NCBI GenBank assembly: GCA_900318035.1 | Contig: ONJC01000015.1 | Span: forward strand, 32,187-96,186 | From: an uncultured Methanobrevibacter sp. | GTDB lineage: Archaea; Methanobacteriota; Methanobacteria; Methanobacteriales; Methanobacteriaceae | Length of the DNA stretch: 64,000 nt | Direction of reading: 5' to 3' | In this document: positions 1 to 9,353 of the stretch, piece after piece | Layout: every line of letters begins with the position of its first letter | Position numbering within the stretch: the first letter of the stretch is position 1 | Made by a program: the position numbers and the translations under genes | Notes under the pieces: model-generated | The model's database searches: none | Seen by the model: only the letters and a program-made list of their open reading frames with translations | What the model was told of the DNA's origin: nothing

Positions 1-25
1 GATCTTAATCGGAGGAGAGCAAAAC

Positions 26-295
26 ATGATATTTCCTCTATCGCGATTCATAAAAAGACTAAAAGACAAATTCCAACTCTACAAACCCGAAGCAGACGGA
101 GTACAATTCGTAAAACCACACAACACAAGCCGAACATGCCACCACTGCGGACACATAAACAAAGAGTTAAAAGTCAAAAAACGCAACTGGAAATGTCCAA
201 AATGCGGAAAAACACTTGATAGGGACACAAACGCAGCAATTAATATTCTAAACCGCTGGTTCAACGGAGATAGCCTGATAAAATACTTAAATTAA
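26..295 (+). pseudogene. TnpB (IS605 OrfB) C-terminal remnant
   Basis: This 89-residue reading frame is the tail of a TnpB transposon-encoded RNA-guided nuclease. It shows the zinc finger CHHCGH...CPKCG (about residues 38-60) followed by the last RuvC motif LDRDTNAAINIL, whose second Asp is a catalytic residue of the family. Complete TnpB proteins are about 350-400 residues, so the N-terminal recognition domain and the first two RuvC motifs are missing. The start region (IKRLKDKF) resembles the helix before the zinc finger and then jumps to the finger, which suggests an internal deletion. An AGGAG-like site precedes the ATG. It cannot be an active nuclease. The upstream part lies outside the window, so I cannot exclude that more of the element sits there. 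Confidence 0.85.
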
Positions 296-320
296 CCATT
301 ATTAAGTGAAAATAATTCAG

Positions 321-354
321 GAATCCCCATCCTCTATAGGAGGGGGTGGTTCAA
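321..354 (+). mobile_element. IS200/IS605-type right-end hairpin / omegaRNA scaffold remnant
   Basis: Just downstream of the TnpB tail lies an imperfect hairpin: CCCC-A-TCCT, loop CTAT, AGGA-G-GGGG, flanked by GAA and TTC. Position and shape fit the subterminal hairpin of an IS605-family right end. In intact elements this also forms the 3' part of the guide RNA scaffold, with the guide beginning right after the element end. The exact element boundary cannot be fixed without an empty-site copy. No left end is visible in the window. Confidence 0.6.
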
Positions 355-484
355 TTGCAGTATATTTCATTCTTCTACATTATGGCTATACTCAGATGCC
401 ATTTCATGGTGGATGGGTGTATTATCGGTAGGGCTAAAAGTACATTTTCTCAAAGGTTAAAATAGTAAAAAGTAGTATATGTGT

Positions 485-2410
485 TTAGAATTTTTCTAAA
501 ATTCGGGCATACACTGCTTTTAAATCATCATCTGATTTTTCATATATTCTTTTCAGAATCAATTCGGGGGTACTTTTTGCAAGGAAATTCATTTTAGGTG
601 TTCTATCAACAATTAAATTGTAATCTTCATCCAGTCCCTTGGCTTCAATACCATCTACTCTGATATCGGTGTAATTCATCAGCTCTCGCGCCATATGAGT
701 TACAATAACTCCGTAGGAATTGGATTCTTTTATCATATCTATGAATGTTGATATGATTTTAACTGCTGCATCAAGTTCTGTTATTCCTTCAAGTTCATCT
801 AGTAATACTAACTTTTCACTATTGGTGGTGACGATTGGTATGAACACATTTAAGAATGATTCAAATGCGCCTGCATCGAGGGATCGTTTTTTAGAGAAAT
901 GATAAATTTCATCAAATAATTTTATCTCAGCACTATCTGCACTTACAGGAAGTCCCATCTGCGCCATTATGGATATTTGGGTCAAGGTTTCAAGGAGTGT
1001 GGTTTTTCCTCCGCTGTTTGCTCCGGTTAAAAGTGCAATGTTTTCATCTTTTGTTAGCTGATAGTCTACTGTCTGAACATAGTCTTTGTCTTTTTTAAGC
1101 GCCAGCTCCAGATGTAGCGCTCCGTTTAATTTTATTTCATCGCTGAATTGTGGCCTGCATAATCCGTATTCATATGCAAAGCTTCCCAAACTGAATTCAT
1201 AGTCGAACCTTATTGCATCTTCAACCTCTTCAACGGCTTTTTTCTTAATGGAATTAAGTTGGATTGCAGCACTTTTCTTGATGTCAAAAATGTCGTTTTC
1301 CTTTTTGGATGACTGTTCCAGAGTCACCCTTTGGATTTCTGTTTCATCAATTTCAATCGGATATGTTCGAAGATATGGGTCAAAACTTATGCCGGTTTTT
1401 TCACGGATTATATCTTTGCGTTTATTTATAATTTCGTCAAATATTTTACTTATCTTTGGAGGGAAGTTATTGTTTAATAAGTTAAGTATTTCATCTCCTT
1501 CAAGATCAATATTTTTTATAGATTTTTCCAGCTCTTCATCCATCTCATCTTTCAGTGATAAGACAAGTTCTTCAATATTCACTTCCCTTTTGTCGATGAT
1601 ATTCAGTTCATCGATGATTGGAATTATGTCGCCCAGAACACTTTCCTTATTTCTGATTTTTTGAATTTCATGAACCCTATTGAACAGGTCCTTATTCTGG
1701 ATAAAGAAGTTGATTATTTTTTCCGGAACGATTTCATAATCATTTTCTTCAATGTTGATCATTACAAGATTTGGCATGCCTTCAAAATCAAGGATTCCCT
1801 GTGAATAGACATAAAATACCAAATCATAATTCATCATTTCTTCCTGAAGCAATGGTGAATCGCTTGCAGTGATAATTGGGTAGTATTGGTTCAGGCCAAG
1901 GTCTGTAAGGTAGGAATTGTCCTCTTCACGTTCAACAAGAATGGCTTTGCTTGGATCGTATTCGGGTTTGGCTTCTTCAACTTCCTTTAAATTTTTCATC
2001 AGGCCTCTTAATTTGATTATTGGAAGCTGTGAAACGTGTTTTTTGGCATCCATTACAAAATCAAGCTGGGAATTGATTTTATCAATGTCTTTTGTGGGAG
2101 AAAGCAGCAATATTCTGTTTTTTGAATATGTGGTATTTGAATAGGACAGGATTTTGTTAATAATGTCTTCATAAAGCTCCATGGCCCTTTCACTTTTAAT
2201 GAATTCATAAGTCGGATTATTCAGCAGCTGATTCATTATTTCAATTGCTTTTCTCTGACTTATTCCTTCAATGTTGGCTATTTTTTCAACATCGACATTA
2301 TCAACTATTTTTTGGAGTTCTTCCTCTCCTCCAACGCTGTTTAATATTTTTTCAGAGATTTTATCTCCTATTCCTTTTATATTTTGCAATGTGATTCTTT
2401 CTCCTTGCAT
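485..2410 (-). CDS. MutS2/MutS5-like DNA-binding ATPase
   Basis: A MutS-family ATPase without the mismatch-recognition domain, about 641 residues. The N-terminus carries two helix-hairpin-helix-like stretches (IKGIGDKISEKIL and IEGISQRKAIEIM) suggesting DNA binding. The middle is a long helical clamp-like region. The C-terminal third has the Walker A motif TGANSGGKTTL, then LLDELEGITELDAA (Walker B/D-loop) and a VIVTHM switch. I place the start at the ATG at 2410 because a GGG-containing site lies about 10 nt upstream; an in-frame TTG three codons earlier is too close to it. No Smr nuclease domain is visible, unlike bacterial MutS2. It is the last gene of a leftward group after the two U32 genes. 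The family acts on recombination or branched DNA; the exact substrate here is unknown. Confidence 0.85.
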   Translation of the reverse strand: MQGERITLQNIKGIGDKISEKILNSVGGEEELQKIVDNVDVEKIANIEGISQRKAIEIMNQLLNNPTYEFIKSERAMELYEDIINKILSYSNTTYSKNRILLLSPTKDIDKINSQLDFVMDAKKHVSQLPIIKLRGLMKNLKEVEEAKPEYDPSKAILVEREEDNSYLTDLGLNQYYPIITASDSPLLQEEMMNYDLVFYVYSQGILDFEGMPNLVMINIEENDYEIVPEKIINFFIQNKDLFNRVHEIQKIRNKESVLGDIIPIIDELNIIDKREVNIEELVLSLKDEMDEELEKSIKNIDLEGDEILNLLNNNFPPKISKIFDEIINKRKDIIREKTGISFDPYLRTYPIEIDETEIQRVTLEQSSKKENDIFDIKKSAAIQLNSIKKKAVEEVEDAIRFDYEFSLGSFAYEYGLCRPQFSDEIKLNGALHLELALKKDKDYVQTVDYQLTKDENIALLTGANSGGKTTLLETLTQISIMAQMGLPVSADSAEIKLFDEIYHFSKKRSLDAGAFESFLNVFIPIVTTNSEKLVLLDELEGITELDAAVKIISTFIDMIKESNSYGVIVTHMARELMNYTDIRVDGIEAKGLDEDYNLIVDRTPKMNFLAKSTPELILKRIYEKSDDDLKAVYARILEKF

Positions 2411-2486
2411 TTTTACCAAACCCTTTTGTAATATAATTTAGTATTTAAGTATATATTCAATATTTGCCGAGAGCATTTGATGAGTA

Positions 2487-4910
2487 TTATTTGTAGTTTC
2501 CAAATGTATTTTTTGGACTGTATTTCAGTAGTTCTTTTTTGTCAATATTTCCGTTCAATGCCTGTTTATAGATGTCAATAATTTTATAATGGTTTTCATC
2601 TTTGTACCTGCCGTCAATTGCGAAATTGCAAAAACCGATGCTTTTAAGATGTCTGATTTCATCCAGAAGTGAGAGCTCGCTGTCATTGAAGATAATTATC
2701 TCCTCATTGGATATGCTTTTGTGAATCGGATATCTGTTGTTTTTCCTGTCAATCAAATTGTTTTCATAGTTCCTTTTAAGTTCGTTTTCATTCAATAGGG
2801 CATATCTGCTTTTCATCAGCTCTATTGGCCCCTGAACCAGAATTTCAATTTTATTTGGGTTGCTGCAATATGTAATGAGATCCTCATAGTCCTTTTTGGC
2901 AAGTTCGGGAGATAATGTCACAATCTTGTAGTTTTCAAGGCTTTCAACGGTCTGTGTGTTTGTAATGTTCATGGAATAAGGTCCGTATTCTCCGTTGAAT
3001 GCATTGCTCATGATTGGGATGCTGCAGTGCATCTTATTAAGTATTCCCCTGACTTTATTAAATGCCTTTATTAACCTGTCGTGGGCAATGTCCGGCCATT
3101 TCCAGATTAGTTCATAGTCCTTTGCAAGGGATATTTCATAGGCCTTCCTTAAAAAGCTGACCATATAATTCAGATTATAGTTTCCCTGAAATCTCATATC
3201 CAGATTGTCGTTGCTGTTTGGAATTTCCAGATAAACCCTTTTTACGGTTGAAATATTTTCCAGATCTTTCAGGCTATTTGTATAATAGCTTATGTTTGTC
3301 TGATTGCAGCCGTTAATGTTGGTTTCGCTTTCCAGTTTTATTTTCTTGGATTTGTGCCTGTACAGCTCATTGACTCCGTTTTCCAGGCTTTTAAATAAGT
3401 TTCTTCTAAGTTCATTTATCTTGCTGATTGGGATGAATAATGTTCCGTCATAGTTGACGTTAATCTGTGTGATTTCATAAGGATAACTGTCGGTTTTTGA
3501 AAGCTGCTTTTTGATTGTATCCGCATTCACTGCCTTTTTAAGAGGCTTTTCAAATGGGGTGTTTCCTCTCACTTCACATTGTATTTCCTTTCTGTTTGCC
3601 AGTGTCAGCCTTCCTTTAAGTACTGGAAACCTGTTTTTAACTGAAAAAGTAAGAACCAGTTTGGATTTGACAAAACTGTTGCCTTTGTTTTCTATCTCCT
3701 TAACCTTTTTGGCAAGTTTGTTTCTTTTGGTCAGGTATGCATCAGACTCATTTAAATTAAAATTACTCTTTTTGTTTTGCCATACCTTTTTAACAATCAT
3801 AACTCTGTCTTTTCGATTCAGGTCTTTGATTTCCTTATTTTTGCCTTTTTTGAAGTGGTTCAATGTTGTTATTGTCGGATTCTGGGATATCTCAAAGCCG
3901 TAATCCTGATTATTTTTCACAATCAGAAGGCCGTCTCCCTTTTCAGGAATGTTTTCAAGCCTATCATTCAGTCTGATTGCAATCCTGTTTTTATGCGAGT
4001 CAATGACACGACCTATTTTCAGCCCGATGTGGCCTGCTCTAAGGCTCCTTTTTGACTGGTGGTTGAATTGGCCTTCGATAAATCCTCTGTTAAACACCAA
4101 ACTTATTTCTTCGCTTTCTAATTCTTTTTTGGCTTTTAATTTATTTAGAGCTTTCCTGTAATTGCTTACTGTGATGGCAAGATATTCCTTGTTTCTCATT
4201 CTCCCTTCAATCTTGATGCATGCTATATCCAGCTCGGCAATTTCTTTCAGTCGGTTGAATAGGCTCAAATCGCATGGGGAGAGATAATAATCCTCTCTTT
4301 CGATGCCGCCTATCCGGTATTTTTGGCGACATGGCTGTGCACAGGTTCCTCTGTTTCCGCTTCGCCCGCCCTTAAAGCTGCTCATGAGGCATTGTCCTGA
4401 ATAGCAGTAGCATAATGCTCCATGGGCAAAAATCTCAAGTTCCATATTTGTCTTGAGTTGCATGATTTCCTCTTTTCTCATCTCACGGGGAAGGACAATT
4501 CTTTTAATTCCTTTTTCTTCGATGTAATCAAGTTTAAGCTGGTTTTCAGCGGTCATCTGTGTGGAGGCATGAATATTTAGGTTGGGCAGATGTTTTCCTA
4601 TCAAATCAACCAGGCCCAAATCCTGAACTAAAACCGCATCAACTCCCATTGCATATAGCTTTGAGAGATAATTCATGACGTCCTCAAGCTCGTCCTGCTT
4701 GATTAGCGTGTTTACGGTAACATAAACCTTGACATTGTGCAGATGGGCCATGTTTACTGCTTCACCGATTTCATCTAATGTGAAGTTGGCTGCATATTTG
4801 CGGGCTCCGTAATCCTTTCCGGATAAATAGACAGAACTGGCTCCGGCATTAATTGCCACTTTCAGATGGTCCATTGACCCTACCGGTGCCAGCAATTCGG
4901 GGATTCTCAT
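2487..4910 (-). CDS. U32 family peptidase/RlhA-like protein, copy A
   Basis: An 807-residue U32-family protein. The N-terminal TIM-barrel-like domain starts ELLAPVGSMDHLKVAINAGA and continues to about residue 290. It contains the family signature HGALCYCYSGQC...NRGTCAQPCR, whose cysteines in related proteins (RlhA, TrhP) bind an iron-sulfur cluster. The C-terminal half is the collagenase-like U32 extension. Bacterial relatives hydroxylate rRNA or tRNA rather than cleave peptides, so the peptidase label is historical. Its ATG overlaps the stop of the upstream paralogue by one base (TAATG), so the two are translationally coupled. The protein is clearly homologous over its full length to the next gene but lysine- and asparagine-richer and more diverged in the C-terminal half. 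Substrate unknown. Confidence 0.85.
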   Translation of the reverse strand: MRIPELLAPVGSMDHLKVAINAGASSVYLSGKDYGARKYAANFTLDEIGEAVNMAHLHNVKVYVTVNTLIKQDELEDVMNYLSKLYAMGVDAVLVQDLGLVDLIGKHLPNLNIHASTQMTAENQLKLDYIEEKGIKRIVLPREMRKEEIMQLKTNMELEIFAHGALCYCYSGQCLMSSFKGGRSGNRGTCAQPCRQKYRIGGIEREDYYLSPCDLSLFNRLKEIAELDIACIKIEGRMRNKEYLAITVSNYRKALNKLKAKKELESEEISLVFNRGFIEGQFNHQSKRSLRAGHIGLKIGRVIDSHKNRIAIRLNDRLENIPEKGDGLLIVKNNQDYGFEISQNPTITTLNHFKKGKNKEIKDLNRKDRVMIVKKVWQNKKSNFNLNESDAYLTKRNKLAKKVKEIENKGNSFVKSKLVLTFSVKNRFPVLKGRLTLANRKEIQCEVRGNTPFEKPLKKAVNADTIKKQLSKTDSYPYEITQINVNYDGTLFIPISKINELRRNLFKSLENGVNELYRHKSKKIKLESETNINGCNQTNISYYTNSLKDLENISTVKRVYLEIPNSNDNLDMRFQGNYNLNYMVSFLRKAYEISLAKDYELIWKWPDIAHDRLIKAFNKVRGILNKMHCSIPIMSNAFNGEYGPYSMNITNTQTVESLENYKIVTLSPELAKKDYEDLITYCSNPNKIEILVQGPIELMKSRYALLNENELKRNYENNLIDRKNNRYPIHKSISNEEIIIFNDSELSLLDEIRHLKSIGFCNFAIDGRYKDENHYKIIDIYKQALNGNIDKKELLKYSPKNTFGNYK

Positions 4911-7411
4911 TATTTGTCCTCGTGTAATCTTCCTTCAATAAAATTGCCTTTGTTTATGTATGATTGTGAGAAATCCATAATATGATATTTGTATTTGGTC
5001 AGTTCTTCGTCGTCCTTGTTTTTAAGGCTTTCATTATAGATTGATAAAATCTGGGTGGTATACTTTTCATTTGAGTATCTGCAGTCGAGTATCAGTGAAT
5101 CAAGACCCATTTTTTTGATTTCATTCATCTCCTCAATTAAACACAGGCAGTCCTTGTTTATGATGTGGCTTTGCTTGTTGTAGTCGAAAAATATCTTGTA
5201 CTTGAATTTTTTCCTTTTTTTATCTTCAAGGGTAGCATAATCTGCATCATTTGAAATTATGAAGTCCTTGCCGTCATTGAGGTTGGTGAAGTCATCCTTG
5301 CTTACAATAACTTCCAGATTTCCGTTTACAATCATTTCCAAATCAATGTTCCTGTCGTGATTTCTCTGGACCAGCTGTTTTATTTCGTTGCCTGAAAGCT
5401 CTGATGAGAGTATCAGTGACTTGAATCCTGATGCGTTCATGTTTCTCACACAGAAGCTGTTCCACACGTTCAGATTATGATTCCCATAAATAGGACAGTC
5501 AAATATTTCATTCATTCCCGGAAAATCGCCCATTACTGAGATAATGATTCCCTCATTTTCCAGCTCTTTTATGATTTCATTGCATTTGACGGCTTCCTCT
5601 TCAGATATGAATGATGATAGGACCCAGACGAATTCTGTCGGAGCGGCCATAAGACTGCCTTTTTTCAATGTTTCCTTTATGTTTTTGAAATAGTCATCGG
5701 GGTTGTTGTAGTGGCAGTTTCCGTCAAAGTAAATTCTTTTCAAATCAAAGCCGGATGTTGCCTTAATCTGCGCCAGATCGTCTATGAACACTGAGAGTTT
5801 AGGTGTTTTTTTCTTGATTTTGCCGGGATTGTTTTCATAGTCCTCAAAGAATTTGGTCAAACCTTTGCGAACCGCTTTGACGGATTTTTTGGTTGGAGTG
5901 TAGTGATTTTCAAGCAGTTCAGTGGCAGTATCTAATATTTCACGCCTTATCTGGTTGATTTCACGAATAGGTATGAAGATGTCGCTTGGCATGTTGTTGA
6001 ATTTGATGCTGTCAATGTAAAAAGGTGTTCCTCCTGTTTTTTTGAGCTGGTTTTCAATAACTTCTTCTGTTACAGGTTTGTTTTTGGCCTTTTCAAATTT
6101 GTCCAAGGTCTTATGTCTGAAATTGATCAGTTCATCGTCAATGTAGAATTCCACTTTGGTAAAAAGGTTCAGATTTTCATCCCATGTCATGGAAAGATTA
6201 ACGGGAACATTGTTTTTGACGGTTTCCTTTTCAAACTGTTTTAGATAATCGTGGGTGGCTTTGGAATAGCTGATGAATACCTCCGTTCCGACCTTGACGA
6301 GACGTGTTGTGTCAATGATGATTTCATTTTCATCCTGTTTTATGATGTTTTCCAGATAAATCCCTTTGATTTTGCCGTTGTATTTGAATGCAATTCCATC
6401 GCCCGGCTCAAGAATGACTGGAATTTCCTTGTTTTTGATTTCAATTGTGACCTTGGTGTCTTCAATGTTTGTGATATCACCGATGTAGAGACCTTCATGG
6501 CCGGAATGGCCTCTTCCCATCACATCTCCAGGTTTGTCTCCCATCATGTATCCGTCAGTGAACTGTCTGTTGAAAACAAGGTGCAAATCCTTTTTATAGT
6601 CTCCAGGATTTCCGTCGATGAGGTTTCTGTAGCTGTTGACTATGGTTCCGATATAGTCTCCGGATTTCATTCTGCCTTCAAGCTTAAGGGATTTCACTCC
6701 AGCATCAGCAATTTCGTCCAGATGGTTGTAGGTTGCAAGGTCATGTGTTGAGAGGAGATATCCGTTTCCTATATTGTATCCCCTGTATTTCAGACGGTAT
6801 TCCCTTCGGCATGGCTGTGCACAGGCTCCTCTGTTTCCGCTTCTTCCACTGTTGTATGATGACATGTAGCATTTGCCGCTGACACAGTAACATAGTGCCC
6901 CATGCCCGAACACTTCAATGTCCATGTCGATATTGTCTTTTTTAAGCTGTTCGGTGGTTTGTCTTATTTGTCCGATGCTGACTTCCCTTGGAAGCACCAC
7001 CCTTTTTATGTTGTTTTTGCTGGCCCATTTGATTGAGGAATAGTTGTTCAGTCCCATCTGTGTTGATGCATGAACTTCCAGATCGGGAATGAATGTTTTC
7101 AAAAGCCATATCAGACCAAAATCCTGTACGATGACCGCATCAACCCCAATCCTGTACAGTTCAAAGAGATATTTCATCACATCGACAATTTCGAAATTGT
7201 TTATTAAAGTATTTACAGTAACGTGGACTTTAACGCCATTCAAATGAGCATATTTGACTGCCTTTTCAATTTCATCCATCGTGAAATTTTTTGCGTAAGC
7301 TCTCGCACCATAATTTTGCCCTGCAATATAAACAGCATCGGCACCTGCATTGACTGCAATGACCAGCACTTCATAGGAACCTGCCGGAGCCAATAATTCT
7401 TCTAAAACCAT
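4910..7411 (-). CDS. U32 family peptidase/RlhA-like protein, copy B
   Basis: An 833-residue U32 protein starting ELLAPAGSYEVLVIAVNAGADAVYIAG, with the signature HGALCYCVSGKC...NRGACAQPCR (near residues 170-205) that carries the probable Fe-S cysteines. The barrel continues with DLATYNHLDEIADAGVKSLKLEGRMKS, the usual substrate-side motif, followed by a long C-terminal U32 extension. It is the first gene of the leftward group U32-B, U32-A, MutS2-like, and is divergent from tmk across 81 bases of AT-rich DNA that must contain both promoters. Related proteins use prephenate-dependent hydroxylation of RNA in bacteria; whether the archaeal members do so is inference. The tandem arrangement suggests a heteromer or two related substrates. 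Confidence 0.87.
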   Translation of the reverse strand: MVLEELLAPAGSYEVLVIAVNAGADAVYIAGQNYGARAYAKNFTMDEIEKAVKYAHLNGVKVHVTVNTLINNFEIVDVMKYLFELYRIGVDAVIVQDFGLIWLLKTFIPDLEVHASTQMGLNNYSSIKWASKNNIKRVVLPREVSIGQIRQTTEQLKKDNIDMDIEVFGHGALCYCVSGKCYMSSYNSGRSGNRGACAQPCRREYRLKYRGYNIGNGYLLSTHDLATYNHLDEIADAGVKSLKLEGRMKSGDYIGTIVNSYRNLIDGNPGDYKKDLHLVFNRQFTDGYMMGDKPGDVMGRGHSGHEGLYIGDITNIEDTKVTIEIKNKEIPVILEPGDGIAFKYNGKIKGIYLENIIKQDENEIIIDTTRLVKVGTEVFISYSKATHDYLKQFEKETVKNNVPVNLSMTWDENLNLFTKVEFYIDDELINFRHKTLDKFEKAKNKPVTEEVIENQLKKTGGTPFYIDSIKFNNMPSDIFIPIREINQIRREILDTATELLENHYTPTKKSVKAVRKGLTKFFEDYENNPGKIKKKTPKLSVFIDDLAQIKATSGFDLKRIYFDGNCHYNNPDDYFKNIKETLKKGSLMAAPTEFVWVLSSFISEEEAVKCNEIIKELENEGIIISVMGDFPGMNEIFDCPIYGNHNLNVWNSFCVRNMNASGFKSLILSSELSGNEIKQLVQRNHDRNIDLEMIVNGNLEVIVSKDDFTNLNDGKDFIISNDADYATLEDKKRKKFKYKIFFDYNKQSHIINKDCLCLIEEMNEIKKMGLDSLILDCRYSNEKYTTQILSIYNESLKNKDDEELTKYKYHIMDFSQSYINKGNFIEGRLHEDK

Positions 7412-7492
7412 TTTATTTAAACACCTTGCATTGATTTATTCATTGATATTTTTGTAATTAATTATATATTAAATTAAAACATATTCTATTTT

Positions 7493-8071
7493 ATGTATAT
7501 AGTATTTGAAGGAATAGATGGTGCAGGAAAATCAACCCAAATTGGAATGCTTAAGGAATGGATTGAAGCTAACGGATTTAAAGTTGAGCTTCAGGTTGAA
7601 CCGACAGATTCAGAAGTCGGAAAACTGATTCGAGAGATTTTGCAGCGTCCTGATGCAAACACTGAGAGGGTTCAGAGAGTATTGGGGCTTCTTTTTGCAG
7701 CAGACAGGCTGTTGATAATGGATAAATTGGAAGACAAATCAAAAATAATCATTTCAGACAGGTCATTCATATCATCCCTGGCCTATCAGGGGGATGCTGT
7801 GTGGATTGAAATTTTAAACAGATACGCCAAAAAACCTGATCTGTTGATTTTGCTGGATTTGGATGTTGAGAAATCCGTTGCAAGAACTTCCGGTGAAGAC
7901 ACCTTTGAAAATGTGGAATTTTTAACAGGCGTCAAAGAGAACTATCTGAATTTGGCTAAAAATTATACTTCTGAAATAATTGATGCAAACAACGGCATAA
8001 ACAAGGTATCTTCAGATATCAAAAAGGCAGTGGCACCATATCTTGGAATCTGTCCGGACTGCATACCTTAA
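7493..8071 (+). CDS. tmk: Thymidylate kinase
   Basis: dTMP kinase, converting dTMP to dTDP with ATP for DNA synthesis. The P-loop FEGIDGAGKST is at residues 4-14, the DR(S/Y) substrate motif appears as SDRSFISSLAYQG, and the LDLDVEKSVART lid region follows. At 192 residues the length is normal. The ATG at 7493 is directly followed by the conserved YIVFEG strand, which fixes the start. The gene is alone, divergent from the U32 genes. The C-terminus ends in a CPDC pair (ICPDCIP), which is not a general feature of the family and could be a local metal or redox site. Confidence 0.93.
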   Translation: MYIVFEGIDGAGKSTQIGMLKEWIEANGFKVELQVEPTDSEVGKLIREILQRPDANTERVQRVLGLLFAADRLLIMDKLEDKSKIIISDRSFISSLAYQGDAVWIEILNRYAKKPDLLILLDLDVEKSVARTSGEDTFENVEFLTGVKENYLNLAKNYTSEIIDANNGINKVSSDIKKAVAPYLGICPDCIP

Positions 8072-8158
8072 ACGGAACACAAAAGCGGGGATTTGCAATA
8101 CTTCTAAACAGTTTAAAAAGTCAAAATATAACTTAAAATGAGAAAAAATAGATAAATG

Positions 8159-8180
8159 AATAATTAATTTAATAATTATT
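8159..8180 (-). terminator. Hairpin terminator of the aIF2-beta/TyrRS operon
   Basis: Perfect 8-bp inverted repeat AATAATTA / TAATTATT with a 6-nt loop, overlapping the stop codon of the 68-aa gene. On the minus strand it is followed by a T-rich stretch. Archaeal termination mainly needs the T-rich tract, so the hairpin itself may be incidental. Confidence 0.4.
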
Positions 8181-8382
8181 CGCCTTCAAGTTCGTTTAAT
8201 CTTTCCTGAATTGCATTGGCCAGAAATTCCTTAACCTTAACAAGCTCATCATACTCTCCAATCAGCACAGGTCCGAATTCGGTCTGTTCCAGTTTTATGT
8301 CGAATTTTTCGAATGCATGAGCAAGCATCTGTTCGCCAACACCATTCGGCAAACCCATTTGGTATTCTTCTTTTTCTTCCAT
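8176..8382 (-). CDS. Conserved small protein fused in operon with TyrRS
   Basis: A 68-residue acidic protein that I do not recognise as a named family. Its sequence has an alternating strand/helix pattern (a central IKLEQTEFGPVLIGEYDELVKVKEFL), suggestive of a small alpha/beta fold. Its ATG follows the TyrRS stop with no gap (TAA then ATG), so it is almost certainly translated by coupled re-initiation. Position at the end of the aIF2-beta, NMD3, TyrRS unit suggests a translation-related or co-regulated role, but that is inference from context only. No membrane segment or metal-binding motif is visible. Confidence 0.75.
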   Translation of the reverse strand: MEEKEEYQMGLPNGVGEQMLAHAFEKFDIKLEQTEFGPVLIGEYDELVKVKEFLANAIQERLNELEGE

Positions 8383-9345
8383 TTAATTTTCCTCCATGAA
8401 TTGCCTTACAGGAGCAAAGAACTCAATTAAGAAATCTTTAATTCCATTTTTCAAATCCATTGGGTGAAGGTTTCCTTCACTGAAATCCTTGATGAGTTCA
8501 TCATGTGTAAGTTCAATGTCTCCTCCGAATTTTTCAGGTCTTTTGATAAGTAAAGTATCTTGATTTGGGAAAACGAATGTTTCTGCAATCTCAATCATAG
8601 GGTTTCCTTCAACCTCTCCCTGAGGACAGAAACTTTTCTTGATTTTTTTGGTGATTTCTTCAACGGAATCGTCTACTGCAATGTAGTTTCCTTTGCTTGA
8701 AGACATTTTAGCATCACCGTCAAGGCCATGAAGCAATGGGGTGTGAATGCAGACAGGCACATTTTCACCTATTTTTTCCAGGTTTTCACGTGCAAGCATT
8801 TGGATTTTTCTCTGTTCCATTCCACCTAGTGCAACATCAACTTCCAAGGCAGCCATATCCACGGTTTGCATAATTGGATAAATTACGCTGGCCACTTTTG
8901 GATTGTCATCTGCACGGCTCACCTGGTCCATACTTCTTCTTGCTCTTTTTAAAGTGGTCATTGTAGCCAACTGATAGACCTTATCTGTGTAATCAGGTTC
9001 CAATTGGAAGGATGATCCTAAAACAAATTCAGTTGTTTCATCAAGGCCAAGTGCCTGGAAACATTTTTTGTTGTATTCAGCGGTTTTTGCTATTTCTTCA
9101 ATAGTTCCCTTTCCATTTAAAAATGCATGATAATCTGCTAAAAGGATTTTAATCTTAAAGCCTAAACTTTGTAATTGTTTTAATTTTTGAACGGTTACTG
9201 CATGTCCCAAATGGATTTTTCCAGAAGGTTCATAACCTGTATAAGCTATAGGTTGTTCCTTTTCAAGAACATCTTTCAATTCTTCGGTATCTATAACTTC
9301 CAAGGTTCCATTCTCGATTAACTCAATTTTTTCTTCAATATTCAT
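8383..9345 (-). CDS. tyrS: Tyrosyl-tRNA synthetase, archaeal type
   Basis: Charges tRNA-Tyr with tyrosine. A class I synthetase of 320 residues, the compact archaeal/eukaryotic form lacking the bacterial S4 domain. The HIGH-type motif is HLGH (residues 45-48) in the context [13 protein letters not shown]. The KMSKS-type loop is KMSSS (213-217) in the context [12 protein letters not shown]. The tyrosine pocket residues in YTGYEPSG and the QxxD-like region [23 protein letters not shown] are present. Eight bases separate it from the upstream NMD3 gene and it abuts the downstream 68-aa gene, so it is an internal operon gene. Confidence 0.95.
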   Translation of the reverse strand: MNIEEKIELIENGTLEVIDTEELKDVLEKEQPIAYTGYEPSGKIHLGHAVTVQKLKQLQSLGFKIKILLADYHAFLNGKGTIEEIAKTAEYNKKCFQALGLDETTEFVLGSSFQLEPDYTDKVYQLATMTTLKRARRSMDQVSRADDNPKVASVIYPIMQTVDMAALEVDVALGGMEQRKIQMLARENLEKIGENVPVCIHTPLLHGLDGDAKMSSSKGNYIAVDDSVEEITKKIKKSFCPQGEVEGNPMIEIAETFVFPNQDTLLIKRPEKFGGDIELTHDELIKDFSEGNLHPMDLKNGIKDFLIEFFAPVRQFMEEN

Positions 9346-9353
9346 TTTATCAC

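Noticed and set aside
1248..1664. A 138-codon open frame on the plus strand inside the MutS2-like gene
   Set aside because: Serine/phenylalanine-rich composition typical of an antisense shadow; the opposite frame has clear family motifs.
6251..6751. A 166-codon plus-strand frame inside the U32 copy B gene
   Set aside because: Lies wholly opposite a well-supported gene, with no ribosome site or recognisable motif.
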